A DNA stretch of 52,670 bases. It comes from Corinectria fuckeliana. Taxonomy: Eukaryota; Ascomycota; Sordariomycetes; Hypocreales; Nectriaceae. Position 1 is the stretch's first letter. Each line of letters begins with the position of its first letter. The stretch covers positions 1-52,670 of the forward strand of contig WPDH01000176.1 in NCBI GenBank assembly GCA_019137255.1. The letters run 5' to 3'. Both the position numbers and the translations under genes were made by a program. The notes under the pieces are model-generated. The model ran no database searches. It was not told the DNA's origin and saw only the letters and a list, made by a program, of their open reading frames with translations. Shown piece after piece: positions 34,092-45,588 of the stretch.

Positions 34092-35900
34092 ATGGGAAAC
34101 AAGGTCGAAATCCCTCGCACGATCAGCCAATGGTTCGCCGCAGCTCAAGAATTGTGCATCGACCCAACCAGCGTCAGCATTGCCGGCATCGCAGACCATG
34201 AGTTTGGTTCGGCTTCCAAGTTGACCTTTGAGGACTGGCTGTGCCTCAAAATCATTTGGACTCAGGACTCAGACCGGCCGACCCATGAGGCCGTCTTTGG
34301 GACCAAAGGTGGCGAACTCAGAAAGAGAGCTCAGCAGAAGCTTCTCGGGGAGGAGCCGTTCAGGGACGCGTTGGCCAGGGGAAGCAGCAATCCACTGGAT
34401 TGGGCTCACCTGGCTCCGTGGAGACTGAGTGTCAACGACATCCTCAAAAGATCACCCGCATTGTTAGACCTGACTCCAGGCCAGATCTACGACGATACGG
34501 ACCCTTTTCGACTCGTCGTCGAGCCGCCCAACGCCCAAAACCGCCCACGTCGCACCGCAAAAGCTCCCATAGACTACAGGGAGCTCGAAACAACCTTCAA
34601 CCGTTCTGCCAACCGTACCCCACCCGGCCGTACCACCGGCGGCGCTGCAACTCAACAAGCCTCGCCTCCTCCAGGTAGGACCCAAGGCTCATCTGAGGGG
34701 GAGAAGCTGCCTTCATCATCTGGATCACCTCGTCCTTTACGCCCCAGGGCGGCGGCAAACACATCGCCAGTATCTAGTACCGGTGACGAATCTAGAATGA
34801 TCAACAAACACCGTCCCGATGAAGCACTCATCAACATGTCTCTCATCCTTCTCCTGCAGGGCGTGTGCATGCGCCGGCTGCAGCAACCGCCGTATGAGTC
34901 GTACGACTGGTCTATTCTCCACAAGCAGTTCTCAGTCTCTCATTTCAACCCCGAAACCCCGCAGACCCGGACCAAGATTTTCACCGCCAAGACAGATGGC
35001 TGCCTACAAGTTAGGCGTCATGGCCAAGATCCAGACGCGGGTGATGCTTTGGCCATCATCGAAGTGAAGCCATATCGTCGAAACATACCTGCAGCCAACG
35101 CCACCGCAGTTCGAATTCAGGAAGGGGCGGAGATGGCAGCTTGGATCTCAACGAGCATGAAAACGGGTTACTTACCTGGCTCTGAGAACGGCATGTACCG
35201 GTCAGTCACCGCCTGATGTTGACAAACCTAGTTTCGCTTGCTGACCATCATGCTTTTGGATAGCCGCTTTCTAATCTCCCAAGACTTCGACGATGTGTTC
35301 ATTACTGTTGCCGAGTTTAACGACTCTTACGTACACTATATCACGGGCGGCAATGTCCGCTCGGTGGTGCCCACAAGATCGCCTCAAGGTTCTCCATCAA
35401 AGGATCCGACTCAGCGCAGTGAGGAGTCCTCGTCGTCGAAGGAAGAACGGGGCAGGACTTTGCAGGGTGCCAAAGACAAGAAGTCGAGTATGTTCACAGC
35501 GTTCAGACACAGCTCGAAGACCCCGGACTCGAAGACCCCTGACTCGAAGACCCACGAGCCGAAGACTCCGAGCCCCAAGGCTAAGACCCCGCTGCCGGTC
35601 CCCGCGGGTCGTGGGCAGCTTCCAATCGGCCGCGGGCCACCATCCGGCGCGGGGCCGTCAACCGTCCCCGTCACCCCGAGACCGCAAGCAACAAGGCAGG
35701 AGACACCCCCCGCACCCAAGCAACAGAATATTCGTGCGGACACTGCCTCCACCGAAAGGGCCTTTTTGCGGATGCACGAGTACAAGCCCTTCAGTCTGTC
35801 GAATGCCAAACATGTGAAGGACTTGGCGGTCTTCTTGTATACATTGACTGAGGAGCTGTGCAAGCGTGACCTCGAACAGCGACTTCGACTCACGAAGTAG
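34092..35900 (+). CDS. Fungal protein with PD-(D/E)XK-like signature and Pro/Ser/Thr-rich tail
   Basis: Two exons (34092-35200 and 35264-35900) flank a 63-nt intron (GTCAGT..GCTGACC..GATAG), giving 581 aa. The middle contains KTDGCLQV (Asp302) and AIIEVKPYRR (Glu324, Lys326), the D..ExK spacing of PD-(D/E)XK nuclease-fold domains, followed by a helix QEGAEMAAWI that fits the fold. Upstream is an N-terminal helical region and a Pro/Arg-rich linker. The C-terminal part has tandem SKTPD-type repeats (35510-35560) and a Pro-rich tail. Fungal genomes encode many orphan proteins of this fold, but role and activity here are unknown; a nuclease is only inferred. An in-frame Met at 33753 would add 113 repeat-encoded residues and is judged non-native. 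Confidence 0.75.
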
Positions 35901-36883
35901 ACCAAGGTCGAGAGAAATATGGAAAGGCGACTGTGGCTGTACTAATACAGATACTAGTTACATAGTTGTTAGTATTAGGACAAGGGGCTTTGGTGTAGTC
36001 AGGGTTAGTACAGAGGACTTTTTCTTTAGGTTGGTGTATGTTAGTGTTTTCAATTTACTCTCATCTAAACCTGCCAGTCCGCATAACTCGCTGAAATGCC
36101 TTGCATGAACATCTAAGTTCAGACTCATGTAGTACTTTCGAGGTGTCTAGAAAACTGGTAACAATCACCTTTCCGGCTCCGCTTCAATGTCTGTATGTTC
36201 CCGCAAGCGAGGACTCATCGAAGATGGCGTCTTGCGCCTTACAATTCTAAACGACCGCTACTGCAGAGATTTGCTATGATATCATGCAATTGCAGGTTGA
36301 TTCCGACAATAGTCTGACTATCAAAAAATACTACTCCCCATCAAGATATCCGCTTTTCCGCTTCGTTGCGGCAATGTCTGACATGAATGAGGCTACGGAT
36401 AAACTACTTCATCCTCGATGCCTCCACTACAGCGAGATTGATTGGAAGCTCGGTATGCAGAATGGAACTAATCTAGCGGCTTGCTCCCACTACGCCCTGC
36501 GATCTACATTGCCTCGGAAGCGCTAGATGAAGGCGTATCATGCCGATACATTAGTCTTTCGGCTTCGGACCGACGTCCGACTCCACATGAGCTTATTCAC
36601 AAATGCGATACCCCTCTTCGTTCCATATCACCATACGAATACACATTGGTGCCGGCTTTTGCTATCCCTAGGTCTATGCCAAGCTGCCAACACTCCGGAG
36701 AACCACAGTCAACATGGCTTTGCCTTCTTGCAGACCCCGTCTCCTGCAGGGTAGTGTGGCTGCGGAACTGCGACACGTATCGATATTACGACAACATCTA
36801 ACCAACTGTGCTCAAAGTTCAACGAGGTGGAATGGACGACGCTTTATCCAGAACTCGACCAAGGCATCGCACAAGCAAGACGA
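35901..36883. other. Intergenic with an interrupted open stretch
   Basis: A plus-strand frame at 36284-36754 is continuous except for one TAG at 36524-36526 and has no recognisable domain. It may be a remnant of a broken gene. The rest holds nothing I can name. Confidence 0.4.
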
Positions 36884-38023
36884 CACGTTACCACCACACT
36901 CCTTGCTGCCAACAAAAATGCTCTTGCGATCACTCTTGATCTCAACCGTATCAAGTCACCGGATGCTGCTCACGCCGGCATTATCTGTACTGTCCTTCTT
37001 CGCCAAACCCCGAGGAATACAAGTAACCGAAGAGGCATTGGCTCAGTATCAAGAGAGCCACTTATCGACAAGGATATCGAAGCATGGTACCAAGGCGTCT
37101 TGCAAACCGTCGCCATGGTTGATGAAGGGGACTTTCTGGCCCTGAAGTGAGTTTCATACACAGCACATTGTTGACGAGAGGGTTCTGACTGACGATGAAG
37201 GTTCACTGGCGCTGGAGGGGCCGTTACTGATGCCTTGGCTTCTGAGAAAGCCACGCCTACGCAAATGGTGCAGGCTTTAGAGGAAATCTACCAAAAGGCG
37301 ATCCAGAGGCAAGCAAGCATCCTTGTAGATGCCGAGCAGCAGTTTGTGCAGCCCTCAATCGACAAGACCGCGCTCGACCTCATGCGCAAGTACAACCGCA
37401 GCTAAAAGGCCACCGTCTACAACACCTATCAAGCGTATCTCAAAGCCACACCTGAGGTCCTGTTACAACACCTCCATATCGCTAAAGATGAGGGGTTCAC
37501 CATTGGCGTAAAGCTAGTGCGAGGGGCGTACATCAACTCCGAGCTGCGCCATCTCATCAACGATACCAAGGAAGACACCGATGGCGCGTATGACCGCATC
37601 GCATGTGACCTCTTACAGTCAAAGTATCAGGACCTCGGTCAAGAGACTGGTGCTGGGTTCCCAAAGCTGGACCTGTTCTTAGCAACGCACAACAAAGCAA
37701 GTACACTCACAGCGTACGCTCTACAACGAGAGCGATCTCGAGCCGGCTTGCCATTGACCAGGGTTCAATATGGCCAGTTGATGGGGATGGCAGATGAGGT
37801 CAGTTGCACCTTGCTGCAGCTGACAGACAGTTAGTCTGGGGCATCTGCCTCGCCCGAAACGTACAAGTGCCTGAGCTGGGGAACGCTGGGAGACTGCATG
37901 TCGTATCTTTTGAGGAGGGCAGTGGAGAACAGAGATGCGGTTTCCAGAACCAATATGGAGTATTCGGCCTTGAAAAAAGAGGCATGGAGGCGGCTAGGAC
38001 GCAGCATCGACCTTGCTCGCTGA
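36884..38023 (+). pseudogene. Proline dehydrogenase pseudogene
   Basis: Plus-strand segments match mitochondrial FAD-dependent proline dehydrogenase (PRODH/Put1), which oxidises proline to pyrroline-5-carboxylate. They are SLLPTKMLLRSLLIST at the start, DIEAWYQGVLQTV and DGDFLALK-like, a preserved 54-nt intron (37147-37200) leading into FTGAGGAV, GVKLVRGAYINSE (substrate/FAD region), and a C-terminal TYKCLSWGTLGDCMSYLLRR with ENRDAVSRT. It is broken in three ways. About 80-90 residues are missing with a frameshift near 36990-37030. In-frame TAA (37403-37405) and TAG (37832-37834) then interrupt an otherwise continuous frame. Both stops are explained by C-to-T in CAA/CAG, the RIP signature. 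An intact copy is expected elsewhere in the genome. Confidence 0.9.
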
Positions 38024-38049
38024 GACCTTTTAGACTCAGACGTTTGAGA

Positions 38050-38520
38050 ATTTAAAGGGGTTACATATTGCGGTATTATATTATTTTACATGCTTGTTCT
38101 TGCATCTAATGGATTCTTAAGGGATAGCGTGTGATAATATCTTACAATTTAGTACCAGCTGATATGTAGTTATTAGATACCTTATAAGGGGTGAAAGTTC
38201 TCTATATATAAATTAGTAAGATTATTATAAATTTAATAAGTAACTTTCTAGTTGTGTTATAAGGTTGCTAAAAATGTGTTTTTAATAAAAGTTATAAGTA
38301 TTAACTATTTAAGCTTATAACTATTATATTTTCTACTTATAGTAAAATATAATATATACTATATTAATACTAAGTGCTAAGCTAGCTTAAATACTAATGC
38401 TAAATGTAATATTTATAGTACTAAGTATAGTACTTTATAGGGTTTTTGTATTATGTATTATTTATTCTGTTGCTTTCTTTATCTAAGAAGATATCAAGAA
38501 AGGCATATTTAAATGATGAC
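38050..38520. other. AT-rich block (probably RIP-affected)
   Basis: About 470 bases of strongly AT-rich sequence with many TA/TAG/TTA steps and no frame. It lies directly beside the proline dehydrogenase pseudogene, consistent with a RIP-affected duplicated segment. No terminal repeats found. Confidence 0.6.
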
Positions 38521-38847
38521 GTTAGCTCATTAGCTAGTCTGGGATCCTCGTGTGGGGGATCCTCGGACCCGAGCCGAGACGCCCCTCACAGGATCGGGTC
38601 ACTGCCCGAAAGATAAGTTAACTTATGGGGTTTCTTGGTCAATACATAATTGTACTTTGAAGGGCGCATTTTATCCACAATGGCGCATTCGTATCCATAG
38701 TAAAGGAGTCGGGATCATGCCGCGAGATAGACCTCACACCGCTAGTCTTTCTGAATCGGAAACTCCCATCTAGCCATTCATCTAACCATATCATACAAAG
38801 TGCTATGAGCAGGGACCAACTACCTCTCTGCAACTCAAGTACACACA

Positions 38848-40027
38848 ATGAACGCTGAGACTGCGAAAGACGTTGTCTCTGGAGCTGCCGGGGGTGTTGC
38901 CCAGGTACTCATTGGTGAGTACGGAACCCATAATTGACGCATCGGTCCTTGGATAACACGAAGCCCACAGGTCAACCATTTGGTAAGTTGACCAATCCTC
39001 AGTAGAATCACCACTGTACCTAATGCAGATACATCAGACTTGGTCAAGGTCCGCCTCCAGACAAATGGGGGCAATGCTATTGATGTGGCGCGCAATATTT
39101 GGAAGAAAGAGGGACCGTTGGCGTTTTACAAGGCAAATACACCGTCATGATCGATCGTCGCATATTATACTAATCGTTATAAATCCAGGGTACCCTGACG
39201 CCCCTTCTTGGAGTTGGTGCTTGTGTGGGTTTGACTTTTCCTGAGTATAGTGTGCTGCTAATAGAAAGCATGGTAGGTCAGCATCCAGTTCGGAGCCTTC
39301 CACTTCTTTAGGCAAACCCTAGAAGACTTGAACAAGACTCGTCGGGCTTCCGGAGACAGCTCTTTGTCACTAAGTCAGTTCTACCTAGCTGGCGGAGCAG
39401 CTGGCTTGACGAACAGCGTAATATCCGGGCCAATCGAGCATGTCAGAATCCGCCTACAGACACAACCTCACGGTAATGCCAAGATATACTCCGGTCCTCT
39501 TGATTGTGTGAGGAAGATTATCCATCGCGCTGGATATTCTGGCTTGTATCGTGGTCAAGTCGTTACTCTACTCCGCGAGTTTCACGGCTATGGCGTATGG
39601 TTTGCTGCGTACGAGGGCCTCGTCGACCTCACAGTTACGATGCAGCAGACACCCCGTGCTGAGCTTCCAAGCTGGAAATTTGCATTGTGCGGAGGGCTGG
39701 CTGGTGAATTGCTGTGGCTGCTAAGTCATCCTCTTGACGTGATCAAGAGCAAGATGCAGAGCGATGGGTTTGGTACCAAGCAGGTTTATCGCAATATGCG
39801 AGAAGCCTTCAGGTTGACATGGAGATCAGCTGGAATCGGTGGCCTTTTTGAAGGCCTTGGGCCTGCACTATTGCGAGCTATGCCAGTTTCTGCTGGAACC
39901 TTTGCTACGTAAGTGTGCCTTTCATTCCCACGTACCGTTGATAAGTTCTCACTATACCAGAGTTGAGATCGTTCGGAAAGCCCTTGGAGAAGGTGGTTTT
40001 TCTTTGGACAGAGAGCTTGACTCGTAA
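38848..40027 (+). CDS. Mitochondrial carrier family protein (YMC1/CRC1-like)
   Basis: Six exons: 38848-38914, 38971-38982 (12 nt), 39038-39132, 39189-39224, 39277-39908 and 39961-40027. They total 303 codons (302 aa). All three carrier signatures are present, PFDLVKVRLQT, PIEHVRIRLQT and PLDVIKSKMQ, with about six TM helices, so it resides in the mitochondrial inner membrane. The start (AKDVVSGAAGGVAQVLIGQPF) and GTLTPLLGVGACVSIQFGAFH match the Ymc1/Ymc2-carnitine/ornithine carrier branch; the substrate is uncertain (glycine/glutamate-type organic acids for YMC). A 12-nt microexon encodes the PF of the first signature, and the third intron is GC-AG (AAG|GCAAAT..CCAG). For exon 3 I chose the acceptor at 39037 over that at 39028 because it gives the canonical PFDLVK. 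Confidence 0.93.
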
Positions 40028-42645
40028 AAACAGACCATTTCTCGTAATGTGTCTATTAAGGTGGATGGTCACCCCTTGATAGAGGAGAGGCCCTAAGAAA
40101 TGAGGACTCTTAGCAGGTATTAGTTTCCCTCACTATACTCAGTGGGCCGCGGGGAAGATGGTGTGTCTGCGTTCTTGCGAAGATGGACCATGCTGAGTCG
40201 TATATTGAGACATACACGGGGTACAAGACCTAGCCAAAACGCCGAGATGCGACTTATGACGGCCGAATCATGCAGACAGACAGAAGCGTGATAAATCGCT
40301 CGCAAATCCAATCGGTGCAAACGTCCTGCGTGCCTTTGCCTACTTCTGGTGCTTTAAGGCCCTCGACTGGGCCAATTCTTTACCCCAGTTAATTTTCAAG
40401 GCCCAAAGTAGCTCATACTTCCTTCGTTCCAAGCACAGCCAAGCTTGGAATACAGATCGGCAGCATCTTTCTACAGACAGTGTTCACCGTCTCGGTCCTC
40501 ACCTTCGTATTATACGGTCCTATCAGTGCCATGAGCAGGATTCCTGACCTGAACATCTTATCAAATCACCTAGAGCTCTGCCATCTGAGAGCAGTTCTGT
40601 TCATCGTCATGAACAACGCTGGTATCGTGTACGCACGCTCTATCCTTCAAACTTCACAGCAGGAAGTGGCATAGATTCTTACTACTAATTTCATTCCACA
40701 CTGGTAGAAAGCCAAGGCGTTCTTACCTGCTATGATCTTAATGCAAGGGGCATATCATTATGGTCCCAAAAATAAAGTGGTACGTTTCGTTACCACTAGT
40801 TGTAAATTAATCGGTAACCAAAGCCCGGTTACTAGCATTTCACCAAGGCTTATCAAATGGGATAAAATATGTAAATAAGGCTCATAGCAGTGTGACTACT
40901 CTAGTCTATCCCGTGAGGGTGGAGGTAGATATGACAAGACAAGCAGTTAGGACTACACGCACTAAAAGGGAAATTATGTAGCTAATATTTGTTCTCAGTA
41001 CCATCCCTAACACTAATCGTTCGTCAAAGAACTTTAAAGTTGCCGTAGTAGGCAAATGTATATTCTTTACGCAAATATATTAGGTTTCCTTGGTTCCTTC
41101 CCCTTATCGAATTTGAGGACGCTATCAACCCCTTCCTTTGCGTGTTGCCGTCGTCTGTTTACTTGGAGCTTTCGACAAGTAGACATCAGCACATACAATT
41201 AGCAGTTCATACGAGAATTTGCTGAGACTGCACGACCCTGAAAGACGGGAAATCTGATAGTAAGAAACATTCCTGGCATAACTGTCGCAGACGCAATGAA
41301 TCGAGCAACCAAGACTATGGCAAGTAGGAGCAAGTGAGGTGAAATCTTTCAATGGATTATTATTATGTAAGGTATACTATACTTCGGAATTGAAGCCCAA
41401 ACCCTCCAGGCATTGTAAGATGAAAGGCAATTTTGCATCGAACACCTTCATCATATACTTTAGTCTCACCTTTCCTTGACTTCTACCCATTCAACCCGAT
41501 AGCCGAGCTCCTGTCGGTTCAGCCCACGCGTTTCGTAGCCTACCCCGACTCTCTGCGAAAAGCTTCAAGCTATGGCCGCGGAACCTTTTCATAGGAGCAC
41601 AAACCGCAGGGGGTCGAATGGGACCGATTTAGGCTGAGACCATATCATGTATTAAGACCCTATATTTAAGGACGTACTATTCCTCTTGATTGTGGGACAA
41701 TGAAAAGAATGAACTGCTCTCGTTATTAAATTTGCCCAGATGCATCAGATCCCGAAATGCAAGTGAACAAATTCATGAGAGTGCAGCTTATCAAGTTGTC
41801 GCAGTGCCATATCAAAAGCACCTACTCACTAACTGACACTTCCAGGGAGTTCAACTTTTATTGCCTGTTGCACGATAATGTAACATGGCGGGAAAAGCGG
41901 CACGGCAACAGGGAGTGCGTGTGGGGTTGAAGCTCCCTTATCAACGAATACCTGCTGCCGTTATTGCCGGATAGCAAAAGTACCCCATGATACTACCTAT
42001 AAGTGCTACATTGGGTAGGTAGGTAACGTGCATAACGTCACTGATAAGCCTATGGACTTAAAGATCGGTAAAGATCGGTCGGTCTTTTTGACAGCAAGGG
42101 AGGCACTTATGTCAACCGAGTAAGCAATGAGAACCAACAATCAAGTTTGCGCGTCAAACAACGAAAATAATCAGTGATGGCGACGTGGCACTGAACCCAT
42201 TGATCACTCAAAATTCATGCCATCAGGGAATGGCTACCTTGCAGTGTTTAGGCCGAGCCAGAACCCTCGAGCTTTTTTACACGTCAAGTTCACCTATCTA
42301 GTGAAACTAAGACCCGGAGCCTGAAACAAAAGTCCCTTTTTGTGCACGACGCGTACTATTTCAATTCTTTATGGGTTCTATATTCTGGGGTGCTCATCTG
42401 CTGTTGGGTGCATAAAGCCAGTAGCACCTATCTTGGGATCAAGATACCGTTCAAGAGATCGATTGGCTCAACTAGCTACTTCCAAGAACGGATGGCGCCC
42501 CGGGGAGCACCAACCTGTGGGACCAGCCTGAACTGTAGAGTGTGAATGATAAGAATGATAAGAATGCAACTGCCATAATTGTTTGAGTGCGTTGCTTTTT
42601 CTTGCTACGCCTTCTCTCATGATAAATCTTTGAACTTCTCCAACT
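40028..42645. other. Long intergenic region
   Basis: About 2.6 kb without a recognisable gene. A 64-codon hydrophobic frame at 40480-40674 and scattered short frames lack supporting features. A short direct repeat (aaagatcggt twice) occurs near 42060-42080. The 3' part is the promoter of the OPT transporter. Confidence 0.5.
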
Positions 42646-45198
42646 ATGGAGAAGCAGGTAACGCCCATCCCGTCTGATGAAGACAGGGAAGTGAGCAACC
42701 ACACTGACCATGGCCACGACAACCTGCCCAACGAGAAGGATACGAAAGATGTCGCTACCCAAGACGTCGAGACAGCAAATGGTCATATCTTGGAGCTAGA
42801 GGTTGATTTTGATCGTATTCTTATCAGGCAAGATGAGGGAGACTACGACGCAGACACAAGTCCCTTTGCTGCTGTGAGAGCTGTGGTTCCCGAGACGGAT
42901 GATACTGAAATCCCCGTCAACACGTTTCGCGCTTGGTTCTTAGGCATTGTGAGTTTCTTAGCATGGCACAAGCTGAAATCTCAGCATTGACTGTTTGCTA
43001 GGTGTTTGTTTTCCTTGGCGCAGGGGTCAATCAGTTCTTTTCCCTACGGTACCCCGGTGTTCGCATTGTATCACTTGTTGCTGAATTGCTGGCCTTTCCT
43101 ATCGGAGTGGTACTCGCCAAGATACTACCCATCAGTCGGTTCAACCCTGATCGGCATTTCAACATTAAAGAGCACGCCCTTGTCACCATCATGGCCAACG
43201 TGTCTTTTGGGTTCGGATCCGCAGACGCAACTAACATCATCCAAGCCGCCAGGTTCTACGGATTCAAGCTCCCCGCTGGGTTTTCTGTCCTAGTGGTCAT
43301 TTGCTGTCAAATGAGTGGATATGCTGTTGCTGGTCTCTCCCGTCCATGGCTGGTTGAGCCGGCGACGATGATTTGGCCCGGTGTTTTGAGCAACGTTGCT
43401 CTTCTGAGCTCTCTTCATTCTCGAGCAAATGCCATTGCAGATGGATGGAGAATTACTCGGATCAAGTTTTTCATGGTAGTGGGCACTGCTGCTTTCGTTT
43501 GGTACTGGTTTCCAGGTCTCATCTTCACCGGCCTGAGCTACTTCACCTGGATCTGCTGGATTGCGCCAAAAAATCTTGCTGTCAACCAGGTATTTGGAAT
43601 GGTCACCGGGCTGGGTCTTTTCCCGTTGACCTTTGACTGGTCCATGATCGCTTACAACACCAACCCGCTTCTGAGCCCCCACTGGGCCGCCGCCAATGTC
43701 TTTGCTGGCTTCGCCGTCTTCTTTTGGATAGTCACGCCTGCCATCTACTACACCAATACGTGGTTTACAGCATACATGCCACTTTGCACAGCAGACGTTT
43801 ATGATCGATACGGCCAGCTTTACAATGTCTCCAACGTTGTAAGTGGAGACAGGTTTGATCAAGATAAATACGCTGCGTACTCACCTCCATACCTACCGGC
43901 AACCTTTGCTTTTGTGTACGGAATAAGCTTTGCGGCAATTACGAGGTAAGTGAGGGTAACTCGAATTATTGCAAGTGTCGAGCTGACTCTATATAGTGTT
44001 TTGTCTCACGTTTACTTTTTCCATTGGGATGAACTCAAACATGCACTCCATGGATCGTTGAAGCTGGATATTCACGCTCGCCTCATGTCTGCTTACCGCA
44101 AGGTCCCCTGGTGGTGGTGGGCGACGGTCTTAGTTGGAGTCCTTGCTATGAGCTTCGGCATGGCTGAGGGCTACGACACGGGACTCCCGTGGTATGGGGT
44201 TCTTCTCGCCTTTGTTATCCCAGCAGTCTACATGGTACCCTGTGGAATGATCCAAGGAGTCACAAACGTCGACGCCAACCAGCTCAATGTCCTTTCCGAG
44301 TTCATCTGCGGCTACATGCTCCAGGGACGACCCATCGCGAACATTCTCTTCAAAGTCCTCTCGACAGATGTGGTCGGTCAGGGATTATACTTTGCAGCGG
44401 ATATGAAACTCGGACACTACCTCAAGATTCCCCCGCGGACTTTGTTCTTTGCCCAAGGCCTGGCAACAATCCTCGGGGCTTTGACTCAGACTGGGGTAAC
44501 CCTCTGGATGCTTGGCAACGTCTCGGGTATATGTGACGAGGACCAACCCAACGGCTTCTCCTGTCCGCAAGGAAGAACCGTTTTCTCCTCATCGGTGGTA
44601 AGTAAAAAGATTCTGAGTAAAAGTCCTCACTAACCGTCCTCAAGATCTGGGGCCTCGTTGGCCCAGCCCGGCTCTATTCGGTTGGCACCATTTACAGCGG
44701 CCTCCTGCATTTCTTCTGGATCGGATTGATCCTCCCGCCCATTACGTATTTCATATGGAAAAAGACAGGTAACGAGTTTGTGCGAAAGCTAAACTGGCCA
44801 CTCATCTTCGTTGGGACGTACAATGTCCCGCCGGCCACTGGAATCAATTACAGCAGTTGGTATATCGTCAACTTGGTCTTCAACAAGATTATTTACCAGA
44901 GATTTTATGCTTGGTGGACGAAGTACAACTACGTTCTTGCAGCGGCGCTTGACACTGGACTGGCCATCAGTGGAATCATCATCTTCTTTGCGGTAACTTA
45001 TGGACCAAACGTGCAATTTCCAGACTGGTGGGGAAACACAGTGTAAGTCAAAGACCCGATATGAATCTTTGTTGAGGGCCAGTGGAAACTCACACGAAGA
45101 TCAATAGGTGGCAAAATACCGCTGACGGGCTGGGGCTGCCATGGCTTCAAATGCCTAAAAGCGGTTACTTTGGCCCAGCTAACGGAACCTGGTCATAA
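42646..45198 (+). CDS. OPT-family oligopeptide transporter
   Basis: Five exons (42646-42948, 43002-43945, 43997-44597, 44645-45042 and 45108-45198), with all introns short and in phase, give 778 aa. It is a 12-16 TM proton-coupled oligopeptide/metal-peptide transporter of the plasma membrane. Diagnostic segments are FLGAGVNQFFSLRYP at the first TM, the DWSMIAYNTNPLLSPHWAAA region, a NVDANQLNVLSEFICGYMLQGRPIAN-type motif, the central HWDELKHALHG loop and GTYNVPPATGINYSSW near the end. The N-terminal ~90 residues are hydrophilic and acidic, as in Isp4-type fungal members. Full length with no disruptions. A 281-bp inverted-repeat element begins three bases after the stop. The acceptor at 44644 (TCAAG) is the weakest splice site. 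Confidence 0.96.
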
Positions 45199-45201
45199 GA
45201 T

Positions 45202-45482
45202 GAGTTGTGCTATTCGGGCTGTACTATATATCTATTCAGGCTGTAAACTTACACTTCTTACCTATCATTCGCTTTATTATAAAGTCCTGATTCCCTAATG
45301 CTTTATTTAGTGCTCTAACTCCTTGACGCCTAAACTCTATAACGCTCTAATACTTTAATGCCTTAATGCCCTAACTGATCTATTATTATAAGTAGCAAGA
45401 CTATCTATGGAGAGTAAATAAGCATGTAGTATATAATATACAGCCCGACTAGAAATATCATACAGCCCGAATAGCACAACTC
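45202..45482. mobile_element. MITE-like element with 22-bp inverted repeats
   Basis: Perfect 22-bp inverted repeats at 45202-45223 and 45461-45482 (GAGTTGTGCTATTCGGGCTG..) bound a 281-bp AT-rich non-coding element. The flanks are CATAAGAT (45194-45201) and TATAAGAT (45483-45490), an 8-bp target duplication with one C/T difference, as for hAT-type elements. A 13-bp core (TATTCGGGCTGTA and variants) occurs twice at each end, in opposite orientation at the two ends: 45211-45223, 45233-45245, 45439-45451 and 45461-45473. Such subterminal repeats usually bind transposase. The left duplication contains the OPT stop codon. Confidence 0.85.
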
Positions 45483-45588
45483 TATAAGATACGTTCATCA
45501 CGCATGAATCAGGGGGTTTGATGAGAGCCATTTATCAGTGTATTTATAATTATAGTTAGGCAACTCTCCGAATTCGACCTTGACAGAC

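Noticed and set aside
45202..45482. Transcription terminator hairpin of the OPT gene
   Set aside because: The repeats are 237 bp apart and carry mirrored subterminal motifs plus flanking duplications, which fits a transposable element better than a terminator.
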